Below are positions 23,342 to 34,858 of a stretch of DNA of 64,000 nucleotides, in pieces. The notes under the pieces are model-generated. The model had not been told where the DNA came from. It did no database searches and saw only the letters and a program-made list of their open reading frames with translations. The stretch lies in contig CM038047.1 of assembly GCA_021397845.1 (NCBI GenBank), forward strand, positions 125,222,112-125,286,111, given 5' to 3'. A program made the translations under genes and the position numbers. Each line of letters begins with the position of its first letter. Position 1 is the stretch's first letter. The DNA comes from Areca catechu. Its lineage: Eukaryota > Streptophyta > Magnoliopsida > Arecales > Arecaceae.

Positions 23342-24794
23342 TGGTGGGGACACCGAAGGCACCAGAATAAGGCAGAGGCTTTTCAACCCTCTGTGAATTG
23401 ATCAATAATTTATGAGTCCATCTGTAATAAGTGTTTAGCCCATCTGAGTCTATTTTAGTTGTTATTTGAGTCTTTTGAGTTGTTATTTTAGTTCTGTACT
23501 AGTCAGCTCATGTTGAGCTAGTTCAGTCTAATGCTAGTCAGCTCATGTTGAGCTAATTTTATTTTTTTGAGTCCTGTCTAAGCATACTGAAGACTCAAGA
23601 CCACATCATAAAAGTGAAAACCAAGTCCAACCAGATTGAAGACATGGAAGTTTAGCCCAAGTCCAACCCAGCTTGAAGATTTGAAGACTCCAGGAGAAAA
23701 ATCAAAAACCCTGATTCCTTGCAGATGCCCTCCAGATGCCCAAATTTCCTTTCAGATGCCAAAGTATACTCATAGACCAGGGCATCCATGATTCCAGAAG
23801 CCCATCTGCATCATAGCCCAAAGGAATCAAGCCCAGGCGCCAAGCCCAAGCCCCTAAGAAGCAAGATATGAGGGAATATTCCTGCTACCTGGCTACCAGG
23901 CCACCCCAGCTTTCAAAGGCCCAAGCCCATGCGCCCAAGCCCCTTTGGGCTGGCCCCTTGCTGCTCCTAGAAGCCCAACATGCCCCCCTAGGCATCCTTG
24001 GAGTGTTGGCCAAGTCAAGAGAATTTTTAGGGATTTTTCTACCTAATATTTTTTTATTTTCTAGCTAGGGTTTGAGAGGGAAAAGGATTCTTATGTAAAG
24101 ACTAATGTGCCCTTACTTGGAGCCCAAGGTTAAGGGTCTATTTATGGGACCCTAGCCTCTTGTATGAAGGGATATTTTTGATATGAAATAAACCTTGAGT
24201 TCTTATATTGTTTTGTGTGATTACCCTGCTGTGTGCATAAAGGGGTTTGAGTGTTCTTCTTCCCGGTGTTTGCAACCATCTTCCTACGGCCAACCATCCT
24301 TCCACCCCCCACCAAAACTTTCTTTCCTTTGCTATTTTTCTTTATTTTCATGATTTTCTTTGAGTTTTCTAACCCCTGATAGGTCATTTGCAGGTCCCCG
24401 AGTTCCTACGAATCCAACGACTCCAGCCAAGCCTCATTCAGACCATCGAGCAAAAAGCCGGGTATCCATGGGTCTTTGGCTCGATTTTCCAGGCCGCATC
24501 CATCGAGGAACGAGAGATCCCTTCGCTGCGATATTCATCGAGTACATCAGACATTATCAGGTACACCCTCTCTACCTCCAATAATTATATTGTAGGAGAA
24601 CTTGCCCTAACCGAGGCTTCTCAGCCCCAGCGATCCTTCTTTAGTACTTTTCTAGGTTCTAATCTGCATGCTTGGCTTCAAAAACTCATATATAATTCCC
24701 TACAACTAATTTTGATCTGAAATTTGGGAATTAATCACCGAATCCCACATATAAAATATACAAAAAGAATTGCATGCATATTAGTCCCGCATCA
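23342..24794 (+). repeat. 5' LTR of E
   Basis: Starts TGGTGGGGACACCGAAGG and ends TTAGTCCCGCATCA directly before the primer-binding site. It aligns end to end with the LTRs of B. Confidence 0.92.
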
Positions 24795-25681
24795 TTTGGT
24801 ATCAGAGCTTAGATTAGGGCTTGTTTTCTGCAAATTTTCATTCCGTATATACTCTGTTATTTAAATTATTTCTCCTTGATAAAAACTTTAAAAATTCTAA
24901 AATTTATTTTTCTGGATTCATCATAATTCACAGTAATCTTTGGACTTTTTTCATATTTTATTTCGTCCTGTGAATTTTCTGCAATCCGAAATACTGCCTA
25001 TAAATTTTTGGCTCTGTTTTTTTCAGCAAGACAAGTTTGGAAGTTTTAGGGTTTTGTTTAGCATTTTTGCATATCTTTTAATTTTAGTATATTTCTTGCA
25101 TTTTAGGCCATAATTTGCAAGTTTTATTCTATTTAAGAAAATACCAAAATAATAAAAAAAATTATATATTCTCCAAAAATACCAAAAAAACATCTAAACC
25201 CTAATTTGCATCCTCATCTGCCTGCCATCATTGCATAATTTACTTTTAAGGGCACTCTTGCTATATCAGATGGGGGGAGGATTTGATCACCTCTCCTTAG
25301 CCCAAAACTACATTCCTTGTATTCGGTCCCAAGCCTTAACCTAAAATCGATTAGACTTAATTTGCCCTAGTGGGCTAGGGACACCAACTGGTCGGGTCTG
25401 GGCTAAGTGTCAGATCATTATGTCAAGCTAACCTGTGTGTGCCTTATGTTCAGTGTCTAGAATGGTGGTTTAGGGATTCAATCCGAAGGGCTTGTGTGCT
25501 GGTCCGCCTACCTGGCCAATCTCTGATTGGTGTCTAGGATTGGCAATCAGGGACCTAACACTCCCCTTACACCTGCCTGCTGAGTACAGGGTTACTATAG
25601 GCTAGTTTGCCACCTTGATTGAGCCCTTAGTTTTGGACTCTAGGTCTAGTTAGCTGTAGTCGGTTTGATCGAGTCTTGTAT
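24795..25681 (+). promoter_or_regulatory. Leader of E with primer-binding site and two stem-loops
   Basis: TGGTATCAGAGC at 24797-24808 matches initiator tRNA-Met. Stem-loop 1 is at 25365-25380 (CCCTAG-TGGG-CTAGGG) and stem-loop 2 at 25516-25530 (CCAATC-TCT-GATTGG), both with perfect stems. The spacing between the two resembles that in A, A2 and B. Confidence 0.7.
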
Positions 25682-27698
25682 AAGCATTAGATCAGGAGTC
25701 CCATCTCATCCACCATCTCCCTGAACCCATGGATAAGCAGGAAGCTAGGATTCAAGCCCTTATAGACCAAATGGACCAGATGTCTACCTAGTTAATTACC
25801 CAAATGACTCAGTTGACCCAGACCAATAGCCTCAACCCAACTTAACCTAGTGAAACCATAGAGCCAACCCTATGAGAACCCACTACTCTGACCCATATAG
25901 GGAGTCCGATCCTAGGAGAACCCAATACTCTGACCCATATAAGGAGCACAACCCTAGGAGAACCCCTTACCATGATCCCTACCATGAGGTTGAACCTAGG
26001 AGAGACCATCGCCATGACCCTTATTATTATACTGAACCTAGGAGGACCCCAAACCCTGATCCCTACCGTGAGGCTGAACCTAGGAGAGCACATCGTCATG
26101 ACCCTTATTATGATACTGAACCTAGGAGGACCCCAAACCCTGATCCCTACAGTGAGGTTGAACCTAGGAGAGCCCATCGTCATGCCCCATACTATGATAC
26201 TGAACCTAGGAGGACCCCAAACCCTGATCCCTACCGTGAGGTTGAACCTGTGAGAGCCCATCATCATGACCTATACTATGATACTGAACCTAGGAGGACC
26301 CCAAACCCTGATCCCTACCGAGAGGTTGAACCTAGGAGAGCCCATCGTCATGACCCATACTATGATACTGAACCTAGGAGGACCCCAAACCCTGATCCAT
26401 ACCTTGAGGCTGAACCTAAGAGAGCCCATCGCCATGACCCAATCCCTAAGGTTAGTCCTAGAAGACCCAATCAGGATTTTGTAGACCATGATCATAGATC
26501 CTATGCACCCATATTCCATGAGCCTAGTAGACCCAACACCCAATATTCTGACCCATATAGGGAGTCCAACCCTAGGAGAATCCAATATCCTGACCCATAT
26601 AGGGATCCCAACCTTAGGAGGACCCCATACCATGATCCATCCTTAGAACCTGACCATAGAGCTGACCCAAAATTCTATGACCCTAGATCCTAAAATCCCA
26701 TGACCCATAGATCTGCACCCTTGTCCTATGAGCTCAGAGAACCCATAACCCCTAAGTATCAATCTAGTACTAGTCAGGCTTTCCCTAGTCAACTTGAATC
26801 CCATAGGATTAGTATCCCTAAATATGAACCCAGTAGTGAGCCACTATCCCTTAGACAACCTGAACCTACTAGGAGTAGTACCCATAATCAGAGACAAGAA
26901 CCTAACCAATTTCTCGCTTGCCGACCTTCTCCAACCATTCTTGAGATTCACAAGGCTTACATTAACGTGGAAGTGTATGAGGCTGATGTGAGCCTAGTGG
27001 ATGAGTATGAGGGAGAAGAGGAGACACCTTTAGTAGACCTCGAATTAGCTGACCCAGTAGATACCCAGGTAAAAACCAACCCATAGCTAGTTGACCTTGA
27101 CCAAATCCAACCTAAAGCAATAGTGGAAGAACAATTAGAGGAAGAGAACTCTGATACTAGGATTTTACTTGAGGAAACACTAGAAAAGGATCTAATTATA
27201 GAGCCTATTCTTAAATTCCATGACCAAGAAGACTTTATTAAGGATTTGTCTTACTTAACCCATCGCCCTCAGGATGAATCCCTTCCTGCCATTCCTATTG
27301 AAGATCTCTTCCCAGAAACTGTTGATCCATCCTTCCATAGCATGGACCTTTTCTTGCCCATAGATATACCGCAACCCTGTAAGGTTAACCTCATTAGTAT
27401 AGGATTAGTTCCTGACACTCCGTCTTTTATCCTACTTTATCCAACTAAACCTTTTTCTCTACCCTACCAAACTAATTTTGAACCCACTTCTTATTTTCTG
27501 CCCTTTCCAGACATCTCCAGCATTTCTAGGATCATTAGATTGCATTTAGTTAAGATTAGCGTACTGCATGCATTCATTACGTATGTTAGGTTTGCATTAT
27601 ACTTCTGGCATACCCTTTGGCATTTGCTTGGAGTCCATTGTAAATACTCTTGTGCACACCACACTAGGATCAGACCTAGAGAGTCTATAGTCTCTTAG
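25682..27698 (+). pseudogene. Gag-like ORF of E: long 14-residue repeat array plus integrase-core remnant
   Basis: The start has decayed (ATA AGC ATT AGA at 25682 where B has ATG AGC ACT AGA), and a frameshift precedes 25872. From 25872 one frame runs to 27698 with stops at 26691-26693 and 27084-27086. It holds about fourteen 14-residue units (25872-26460; PRRTPNPDPYREVE and PRRAHRHDPYYDTE types), acidic VYEADVSLVDEYEGEEE, and the integrase remnant from about 27489 (SYFLPFPDISSIS, RFALYFWHTLWHLLG) with its tryptophans intact, unlike B. No capsid domain, zinc knuckle or protease. Confidence 0.82.
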
Positions 27699-27854
27699 GT
27701 TTAGACCCATAAAAGTCTAATAAATTTTCTTTGATAGGAATGCAAAGTTGAGTCTATTAGGTGTTAGTTTGAGTCTTTTGCATCATCTTGTTAGGAGTCT
27801 GCATGTGCCTAGCATGTTCACCACCTGCACTAATCTTAAAATAACTAGCTAATT

Positions 27855-28364
27855 CCCAAAGATGGACCAAAGAATTTGATGTAGTGGATTTTATCTTGGT
27901 TAGGCTTAGGCCTAAAAGAAGCTTCATGCTCATAGAGCCAGACCTTTTAAAGTGATAGAGAAGGTTGGATCAAATGCCTAGGTGTTAGACTTGCCTTTGG
28001 ATTTGGGCATTAGTTCTACCTTCAATATTACAGACCTGGTTGAGTATAGGGAACCGGCAACGATACCTAGTGAGGCCTTTGGACCTATTCCTTTTCATTA
28101 TGAGTGACCCTAACCCAGAGTGTCCACTAACAAATTGGCCAGAGAGAGGAGAATAGATCGAGCTTATACTAGACGATCAAGCCATCACGACTAGGGACTG
28201 TGACTATCAACGCCTCCTGGTTCGATGGCAAGGCCAGCCAGAGTCGGACGATTCGTAGATTTTCGAGAGGACTTGCAATGCCTCAACCCAGACCTTCTCG
28301 AGAGATATGTGAGGCAGCCTGATCTTCACTCGACAGGGTCGAGTTCCTCCCACCCCGAGAGAAT
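27855..28364 (+). pseudogene. Integrase C-terminus and chromodomain remnant of E, and PPT
   Basis: Collinear with 16336-16822 of B: LGLRPKR, KVIEKVGSNA, LGISSTFNITDLVEYREP, then a broken chromodomain and CCCCGAGAGAAT before the LTR. The stretch 27699-27854 has no recognisable content. B and E share the same lesions upstream of KVIEKV, so this part was already decayed in their common ancestor. Confidence 0.75.
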
Positions 28365-29816
28365 TGGTGGGGACACCGAAGGCACCAGAATAAGGTAGAG
28401 GCTTTTCAACCCTCTATGAATTGATCAATAATTTATGAGTCCATCTGTAATAAGGGCTTAGCCCATCTGAGTCTATTTTAGTTGTTATTTGAGTTTTTTA
28501 AGTTGTTATTTTAGTTCTATACTAATCAGCTCATGTTGAGCTAGTTCAGTCCAATGCTAGTCAGCTCATGTTGAGCTAATTTTATTTTTTTGAGTCCTGT
28601 CCAAGCATACTGAAGACTCAAGACCACATCATACAAGTGAAGACCAAGTCCAACTAGATTGAAGACATGGAAGTTTAGCCCAAGTCCAACCCAGCTTAAG
28701 ATTTGAAGACTCCAGGAGAAAAATCAAAAACCCTGATTCCATGCAGATGCCCTCCAGAACCCCAAATTCCCTTCCATATGCCAAAGTATATTCATAGACC
28801 AGGGAATCCATGATTCCAAAGGTCCATCTGCATCCTATCCCAAAGGAATCATGCCCAGGCGCCAAGCCCAAGCCCCTAAGAAGCAAGATACGAGGGAATA
28901 TTCCTGCTACCTGGCTACCAGGCCACCCCAACTTCCAAAGGCCCAAGCCCATGTTCCCAAGCCCCTTTGGGCTGGCCCCTTTCTGCTCTTAGAAGCCCAA
29001 CACGTCCCCCTAGGCATCCTTGGAGTGTTGGCCAAGTCAAGAGAATTTTTAGGGATTTTTCTACCTAATGTTTCCTTATTTTCTAGCTAGGGTTTGAGAG
29101 GGAAAAGGATTCTTATGTAAAGACTAATGTGCCCTTACTTGGAGCCCAAGGTTAAGGGTCTATTTAAGGGACCCTAGCCTCTTGTATGAAGGGATATTTT
29201 TGATATGAAATAAACCTTGAGTTCTTACATTATTTTGTGTGATTACCCTGCTGTGTGCATAAAGGGGTTTGAGAGTTCTTCTTCCTGGTGTTTGCAACCA
29301 TCTTCCTATGGCCAACCATCCTTCCAGCCCCCTCCAAAACTTTCTTCTCTTTTCTATTTTTCTTTGTTTTCTTGATTTTCTCTGAGTTTTCTAACCCCTG
29401 ACAGGTCGTTTGTAGGTCCCCGAGTTCCTACGAATCCAACGACTCCAGCCAAGCCTCAATCGGACCATCAAGCAGAAAGTCGGGTATCTGCTGGTCTTTA
29501 GCTCGGTTTTCCAGGACGCATCCATCGAGGAACGAGAGATCACTTTGTTGCAATCTTCATCGGGTACATCAGACGTTGTCAGGTACACCCCCTCTACCTC
29601 CAGTAATTATATTGTAGGAGAACTTGTCCTAACCGAGGCTTCTCAGCCCAGGCGATCCTTCTTTAGTACTTTTCTAGGTTCTAATCTGCATGATTGGCTT
29701 CAAAAATTCATATAAAATTCCGTACAAATAATTTTGATATGAAATTCAGGAATTAATCACCTAACCCCATATATAAAGTATACAAAAAGAATTGCATGCA
29801 TATTAGTCCCACATCA
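28365..29816 (+). repeat. 3' LTR of E
   Basis: Starts TGGTGGGGACACCGAAGG, ends AGTCCCACATCA, and is followed by GTACC, after which the RT of D resumes. Confidence 0.92.
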
Positions 29817-29909
29817 GTACCCTCAGGAGGTCAAGGGAGTCCTAAGTGAATTTCATGATATATTTCCTGAAGATTTGCTTGACCAATTACCACCCCTTAC
29901 GGATGTCCA
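29817..29909 (+). pseudogene. RT N-terminal fragment of D
   Basis: After the E duplication the frame reads YPQEVKGVLSEFHDIFPEDL and LDQLPPLTDV, the lead-in to a gypsy reverse transcriptase. It is cut at GTCCA (29905-29909) by F and continues at 30537 with HAIDLVPGA. Confidence 0.8.
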
Positions 29910-30531
29910 TAATGGGGACCTCACCAGCATGAATCCCGGAGCAAGCACAAATCTTGGAGCCATGAAAATCTCGGAATATATCCAGAATAAATTTAGGATT
30001 TAATTTTTATTTAAAATTTGAATTAGGATTTGGTTGGTTAGGATTGAGATATGGCTAGGCTTATCTTATCCTATCTTGTGTTTGAACTTGAATCATCTCT
30101 ATCTTTTTATCCTGTATTCAAATTCAAATGAAGGTTGGATAGGTCTATAAATACCACCCTCAGTCCTTTGTAAGAAAAAAGAGTTTTTGAGAAAAAAAAA
30201 TTGAGTTTTTAGAAAAGTGATTCTTCTTGCCTATGCCTTCGGGCATGGGCGTGATGCCCTAGTTATCCCCCTTTCCATTCCATCTTCTTTGTCCCCTCGT
30301 GACCTTTGAGATTCATCCTAGTGCCTCCAAGTATCGAGGAGGGTGTAATGCCCTAGAGGTGAGAGGTCTCTTCGTTAGGGTGAGTCCCAAAGTCCATGAG
30401 TTCCAAATCCTGTTTTCCAACCCCATTATTCCTTCGCCACCCTTTACATAAAAAAATTCCAAAAAAAAATATGATACCCTAATTTTGGTGACTTCTAGGC
30501 TCACCAACGATCCTACCCCTATCCCCCATCA
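29910..30531 (+). repeat. Solo LTR F
   Basis: 622-bp LTR between GTCCA duplications (29905-29909, 30532-30536) inside the RT of D. It starts TAATGGGGACC (TG changed to TA) and ends CCCCCATCA. The first 70 bases contain degenerate ~17-bp repeats built on ATCCCGGAGCA/ATCTTGGAGC. TATA core CTATAAATACC at 30145-30155. No internal region is left, so it is the product of LTR-LTR recombination. A second family member is at 40058-40706. Confidence 0.88.
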
Positions 30532-31435
30532 GTCCAACATGCAATTGATTTGGTCCCAGGGGCTACCCTGCCTAACCTACCTCATTATAGGATGAACCCA
30601 ACTAAACACTTAGAACTTCAACAACAGGTAGGTGAGCTTCTTAGAAAAGGGTTTATTAGGGAGAGCCTATGTCTTTGTGCTGTACCAGCCCTATTAACCC
30701 CTAAGAAAGATGGCATGTAAAGAATGTGTGTTGATAGCCATGCCATAAATAAGATAACTATGAAGTATAGGTTTTCCATCCCCCACTTGGATGATATGTT
30801 GGATATGATGGCAGGAGCCATAATCTTTTAAAGATTAAGAGTGGCTACCATCAGGTTCGAATCAGACCTGGGGATGAATGGAAAATAGCTTTTAATGACT
30901 AGGCTGTAATGCCTTTTGGGTTATCCAATGCCCCTAGCACTTTCATGAGAATTATGACCCAAGTCCTTAGGATGTTTATAGGTAAATTTGTGGTAGTGTA
31001 TTTTGATGACATCCTGATTTATAGTAAAACCAAGGAAGATCATATAGAACATCTGAAACAAGTTTGCTTGACCCTTAGGAAAGAGAACCTCTATGAAAAT
31101 TTAAAGAAGTGTGATTTCATGACCCATAGAGTTATCTTCCTAGGCTTTGGGTGACCCCTGAAGGTGTAGCAGCTGACCTTGAAAAGGTCAGATCCATTAT
31201 AGAATGGCCAGTACCCACTAGTGTCCATGAAGTTAGAAGTTTCCATGGTCTGGCTACTTTCTATAGAAGATTTATTAGGAGATTTTGTACCATAGTAGCA
31301 CCAATTATTGATTGTATTAGGAAGGGTAGTTTTGAATGGACCAAAGCTGCAGATAGAGCATTATTAGAGATCAAGACCAAAATGATACAAGCACCTATTT
31401 TGATGTTACCTGATTTCACCAAAGTTTTTTAGGTA
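30532..31435 (+). pseudogene. Reverse transcriptase of D
   Basis: Gypsy RT (RVT_1 type): HAIDLVPGATLPNLPHYRM, LLRKGFIRESLC, a catalytic-strand segment, MPFGLSNAPSTFMR (30909-30950), and the YFDDILIYSK polymerase motif near 30997-31026, followed by FLGF and the connection region (FHGLATFYRRFI). Stops near 30718, 30829 and 30890 and a frameshift near 31145 disable it. It is the only gypsy RT in the window. Confidence 0.88.
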
Positions 31436-31918
31436 GCTTGTGATGCTTTGGGAGTCGGGATAGGGGGAGTTATGAGTCAAGAAAGCCATCCAATAGCCTT
31501 TTTCAGTGAAAAACTTAATGAGGCTAAACTTAAATACTCAACCTATGACAAAGAGTTTTATGCGGTAGTACAAGCTTTTAGATACTGGAGACATTATTTA
31601 CTATCCCAAGAGTTTATTCTATATTCTGATCATGAAGCACTACAATTTTTGAACTCCCAGAAGAAATTAAACCCTAGGCATGCTAAGTGGGTAGAATTTA
31701 TACAAGCCTATACCTTTGTACTTAAACACCAAGTTGGAACTGAAAACAAGGTAGCTGACACCCTTAGTAGACGAGCCTTACTGTTGAATACCATTAGCAC
31801 TGAAGTCATTGAATTTGATAGGTTAAAAGATGAATATAAAAGCTGTCCAGACTTTAGTGAAGTTGTCCAATCCTTAGCCCTAGGACCATCTAGTACCCAT
31901 AGTGAATACACCCTTTAA
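31436..31918 (+). pseudogene. RNase H of D
   Basis: Continuous with RT after a stop at 31430-31432. Shows ACDALGVGIGGVMSQ, FFSEKLNEAKLKYSTYDKEFYA, LYSDHEAL and VADTLSRR, the usual order of gypsy RNase H. The stretch 31448-31918 is open and 156 codons long; it would degrade the RNA strand of the RNA-DNA hybrid. Confidence 0.88.
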
Positions 31919-33060
31919 GATGGTTACTTGTTTAAGAACAATAGGTTGTGTATTCCCAAGACATCCCTTAGAGAATTCTTAGTCTGGGAAACCCATGCAG
32001 GAGGCCTTGCCGGTCACTTTGGAAGAAATAAAACTATCTCAGCTGTAGAGGACCAGTTTTTTTGGCCTAGTTTAAAGAGGGACATTGCCAATATAGTGTC
32101 TAGATGTAGAACCTGTGCTATTGCAAAATAGCAAAAACAAAATACTATATTATATACCCCTCTACCCATACCAGACCGTCCATGGCAAGACTTAAGCATG
32201 GACTTTGTTTTAGGCCTACCTAAGACCCTCAGGAAACATTATTTAATATTTGTAGTAGTTGATAGGTTTTCTAAAATGGCCCACTTTATACCCTACTCTC
32301 AAACCTTTGACACATCTAGAGTAGCCCATCTTTTCCTTGACCAGGGGGTTAGATTACATGGATTGCCTAAGACAATAGTGTCGATAGGGATGTTCATTTT
32401 ACCAGTTACTTTTGGAAGACCCTTTGGCACTTATTAGGAACCAAGTTGAAATTTTCCACAACCTACCACCCACAAACTGATGGTCAGATCAAGGTAGTGA
32501 ACAGAAGCTTAGTGAACACACGAAAAATTGGGACCTATTGTTATCTCGAGCTGAATTTGCTTACAATAGTTCTGTTAATAGGTCCATAAGGAAGAGTCCT
32601 TTTGAGGTTTTTCATGGATACAAACCCAATAAACCTCTTAATTTGATCCCCTTACCCTCACATGCACGAGTTTCTGAGTTAGCTGAGTCTTTTGCACAGC
32701 ATGTTAGGGATCTGCATAAAGAAATTAGCCAAAAGATAAATCTAAGTAATGAACTATATAAGAACTTGGCTAATTCTCGAAAGAGAGCTAAAGAATTTTT
32801 TGCAGGGAATTTTGTGATGATCATGTTTAGGCATGAACGGTTACCCCCAGGGACCATAAAGAAACTTCATGCTCGTGGAGCTAGCCCATTTAAGATAATA
32901 AAGAGAGTTGGACCCAATGCCTATGTGCTTGAGTTACCACCTGACTTAGGTATTAGTTCCTTCTTCAACATCTCAGATCTTGTAGAGTATAGAGAGCCAA
33001 CAGCGATTCCCAGCGAGCCTTTTGGACCTATCCCTTCCATTAAGATTGAGCCTGTCCCAG
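31919..33060 (+). pseudogene. Integrase of D
   Basis: An H2C2 zinc-binding domain comes first (HAGGLAGHFGRNKTI and CRTC, 31990-32115), then the rve core: MDFVLGLPKT, VVVDRFSKMAHFIPY, LPKTIV, a one-base lesion near 32383 at the second catalytic aspartate, SYFWKTLWHLLG (about 32400-32440), and the HPQTDGQ region near 32470. The C-terminal part follows (FAYNSSVNRSIRKSPFEV, LPPGTIKKLHARGASPFKIIKRVG, FNISDLVEYREP). It is open from 32538 to 33128. It provides the intact reference for the degenerate core found in A, A2, B, E, G and I. Confidence 0.88.
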
Positions 33061-33304
33061 AGTGTCCACCAACCAATTGGCCAAATAGTGAGAAAAGATT
33101 GAGAGAATCTTGGACGATCAAGCCATAAGTATCCGGAAAGAGGCAATCATAGGTATTTGGTCTGGTGGCACAGTCGGCCAGAATCTGAGGACTCATGGAT
33201 CACCCGTAAGGATCTATAGCGCATCAACCCAGACCTACTCGAGCACTATGAGAGCCAAGTTATCCCATACTTAACGGGGTCGAGTTCCTCCCGCCCTGGG
33301 GAAT
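33061..33304 (+). pseudogene. Chromodomain and PPT of D
   Basis: After CPPTNWPN a frameshift near 33095 leads into the chromodomain (IERILDDQAIS, YLVWW, SEDSWITRKDL, INPDLLEHYES). The element ends with GCCCTGGGGAAT at 33293-33304, the polypurine tract before the LTR. Confidence 0.8.
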
Positions 33305-34858
33305 TGGTTGGGGCACCAGAATCAGACACAGATTACTGTGCCCTATCTGGTTTACTTAGTCATGTGTCAAAGTTTTGTAAAATTTTGTAATAAGTTAAGA
33401 TTGAGTCCTGTAACAAGTTGAGGTTAGTTGATTTGTCTCAACCCTCAACCTAGTCAGTATTTTGATTCCTGTACATCAGTTATAAGTCTAGCATGAGCCT
33501 AATTTTTTGTACAAGAGAGCAGGTTACCCTATTTTGGAATTCCACCAGACTACATCCAGGAGTCAGAGTCCACTACATCAGTTTATTAGATTTTGTGACA
33601 ACCCAATATCCAAGATGCCTCTAGAAATCCTGATTCCTTCCAGATATTCTCCAGATGCCCAGATTCCCCTCCATATACTAGAGTATGTTCCATATCAGGT
33701 CACATCAAGAATCTAGTGGTCCATCTACACCCCAAGATAAGGAAATTAAGTCCAGACGGCAGGCCCAAAGTCCACCAAAACCAAGATTCTTTTTATTCCA
33801 ATAATATTCCACCTAGAGCGCCACAGATTCTAGGAGGCCCAAAGTACCTGTGCCCAACCCAAGGCCCAAGTGCCCAAGCCCCCTTTGGTTGGCCCACTTG
33901 CTTCCCTTAAAGCCCAACACACCATTCAAAGAGAGATTAGGTGTCCAAACAAAGTTGACCAAGTCCAAGCATGAAGGAAGGAGGAGAAGAAAAGTCCAAG
34001 CTCTTAGCATAATAAGGATTACTCTTTTTAAAGCCTTATGGAGTGGTTATCTCTACCCTAAGAGTAACCCTAGTTCAGAGAGGGCATGGGAGCTCTATAA
34101 ATACCCCACCCCTCTTCCTCTTGTAATAAACATTTTCTTATGAATACAACCTTACTGAAATTTGAGTAATTGCCTTGTGTTTGGTGTTCTAGTATTGGTT
34201 CTCTTATTTTTGTGTGCTTTCCTTGTGTTCCTTGGTCGAAACCTTGCTACCCTAGCACCCTTCTACATCCTTGGAGATCAGCCATGTCCAGAGGAAGACA
34301 TCCAAGCTACTGCCCCAATCAAGCAACTGCTTCTTCCCTAGGACACCAACACATGAACCTAGTTTCTTTCAATTCTAAACCCTAGTTTTTATCCCTTTGT
34401 TTAATTGCTATTTTGATTGACCCTGATGCTTGCAAGATCTCTGAGGTATTTCACCTCCCCTGAGGAGGCCTTCTTTGCCTTCAAGACCGCCCAGATAGGC
34501 TATCAGATCCAAGGGAACCAAGGCTTCTTCATCTAGGCTCCGATCAGAGTATGAGTGATCCATTTAATTACTGAATTGATAATCTCTGACTGGTAAGAAA
34601 CCTTCTCTTCTCTTAATTTCTAATTTATTGAAGATTAACTATCCTAAGCCAAAAATTTCTCAATTTCTGGGTCCTGTCTTTTAATTATCTTGCATGATTA
34701 AGCCTCCGATATGATGATTCTTATAATTACTGATTACCTGCTAGTCTTTACTTTACTTTTAGGAATTTAGCCTACAAACCTAAATTTAAAAAAATCATGA
34801 AAAAAATAGTTTACTATTTTTTCTTGCATGATTAGCAATCTTAGAGTCATCCCCATCA
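33305..34858 (+). repeat. 3' LTR of D
   Basis: Begins TGGTTGGGGCACCAG, ends GTCATCCCCATCA. TATA core at 34095-34105 in GGGCATGGGAGCTCTATAAA. It is followed at 34859 by sequence that belongs to the interior of another LTR, which sets the boundary. Confidence 0.88.

Larger units (their letters stand above)
23342..29816 (+). mobile_element. Non-autonomous chromovirus E (B family)
   Basis: Complete plus-strand element in the protease-RT linker of D with GTACC at 23337-23341 and 29817-29821. LTRs are 23342-24794 (1453 bp) and 28365-29816 (1452 bp). Organisation is that of B: tRNA-Met primer site, leader, repeat-rich gag-like ORF ending in an integrase-core remnant, decayed integrase C-terminus and chromodomain. 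Its repeat array is longer than in B. Confidence 0.94.
1..34858 (+). mobile_element. Chromovirus D (Ty3/gypsy), polymerase-bearing host of four insertions
   Basis: One Ty3/gypsy element is read in pieces: leader 1-658, gag 659-1469 and 8572-9474, protease 22922-23341, RT/RNase H/integrase/chromodomain 29817-33304, and 3' LTR 33305-34858. The gaps are filled by A, C, E and F, and each junction closes cleanly on a 5-bp duplication, so the order of D is secure. Its 5' LTR lies left of the window; by comparison with C it should end about 410 bp before base 1. The bases after the 3' LTR (CCAGG, 34859-34863) continue in the middle of another LTR (G), so D appears to have inserted into G. Many in-frame stops and several frameshifts make D inactive. 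Confidence 0.9.

Noticed and set aside
25872..26460. CRISPR-like regular repeat
   Set aside because: The 42-bp units are contiguous and coding without spacers, in a plant retrotransposon.
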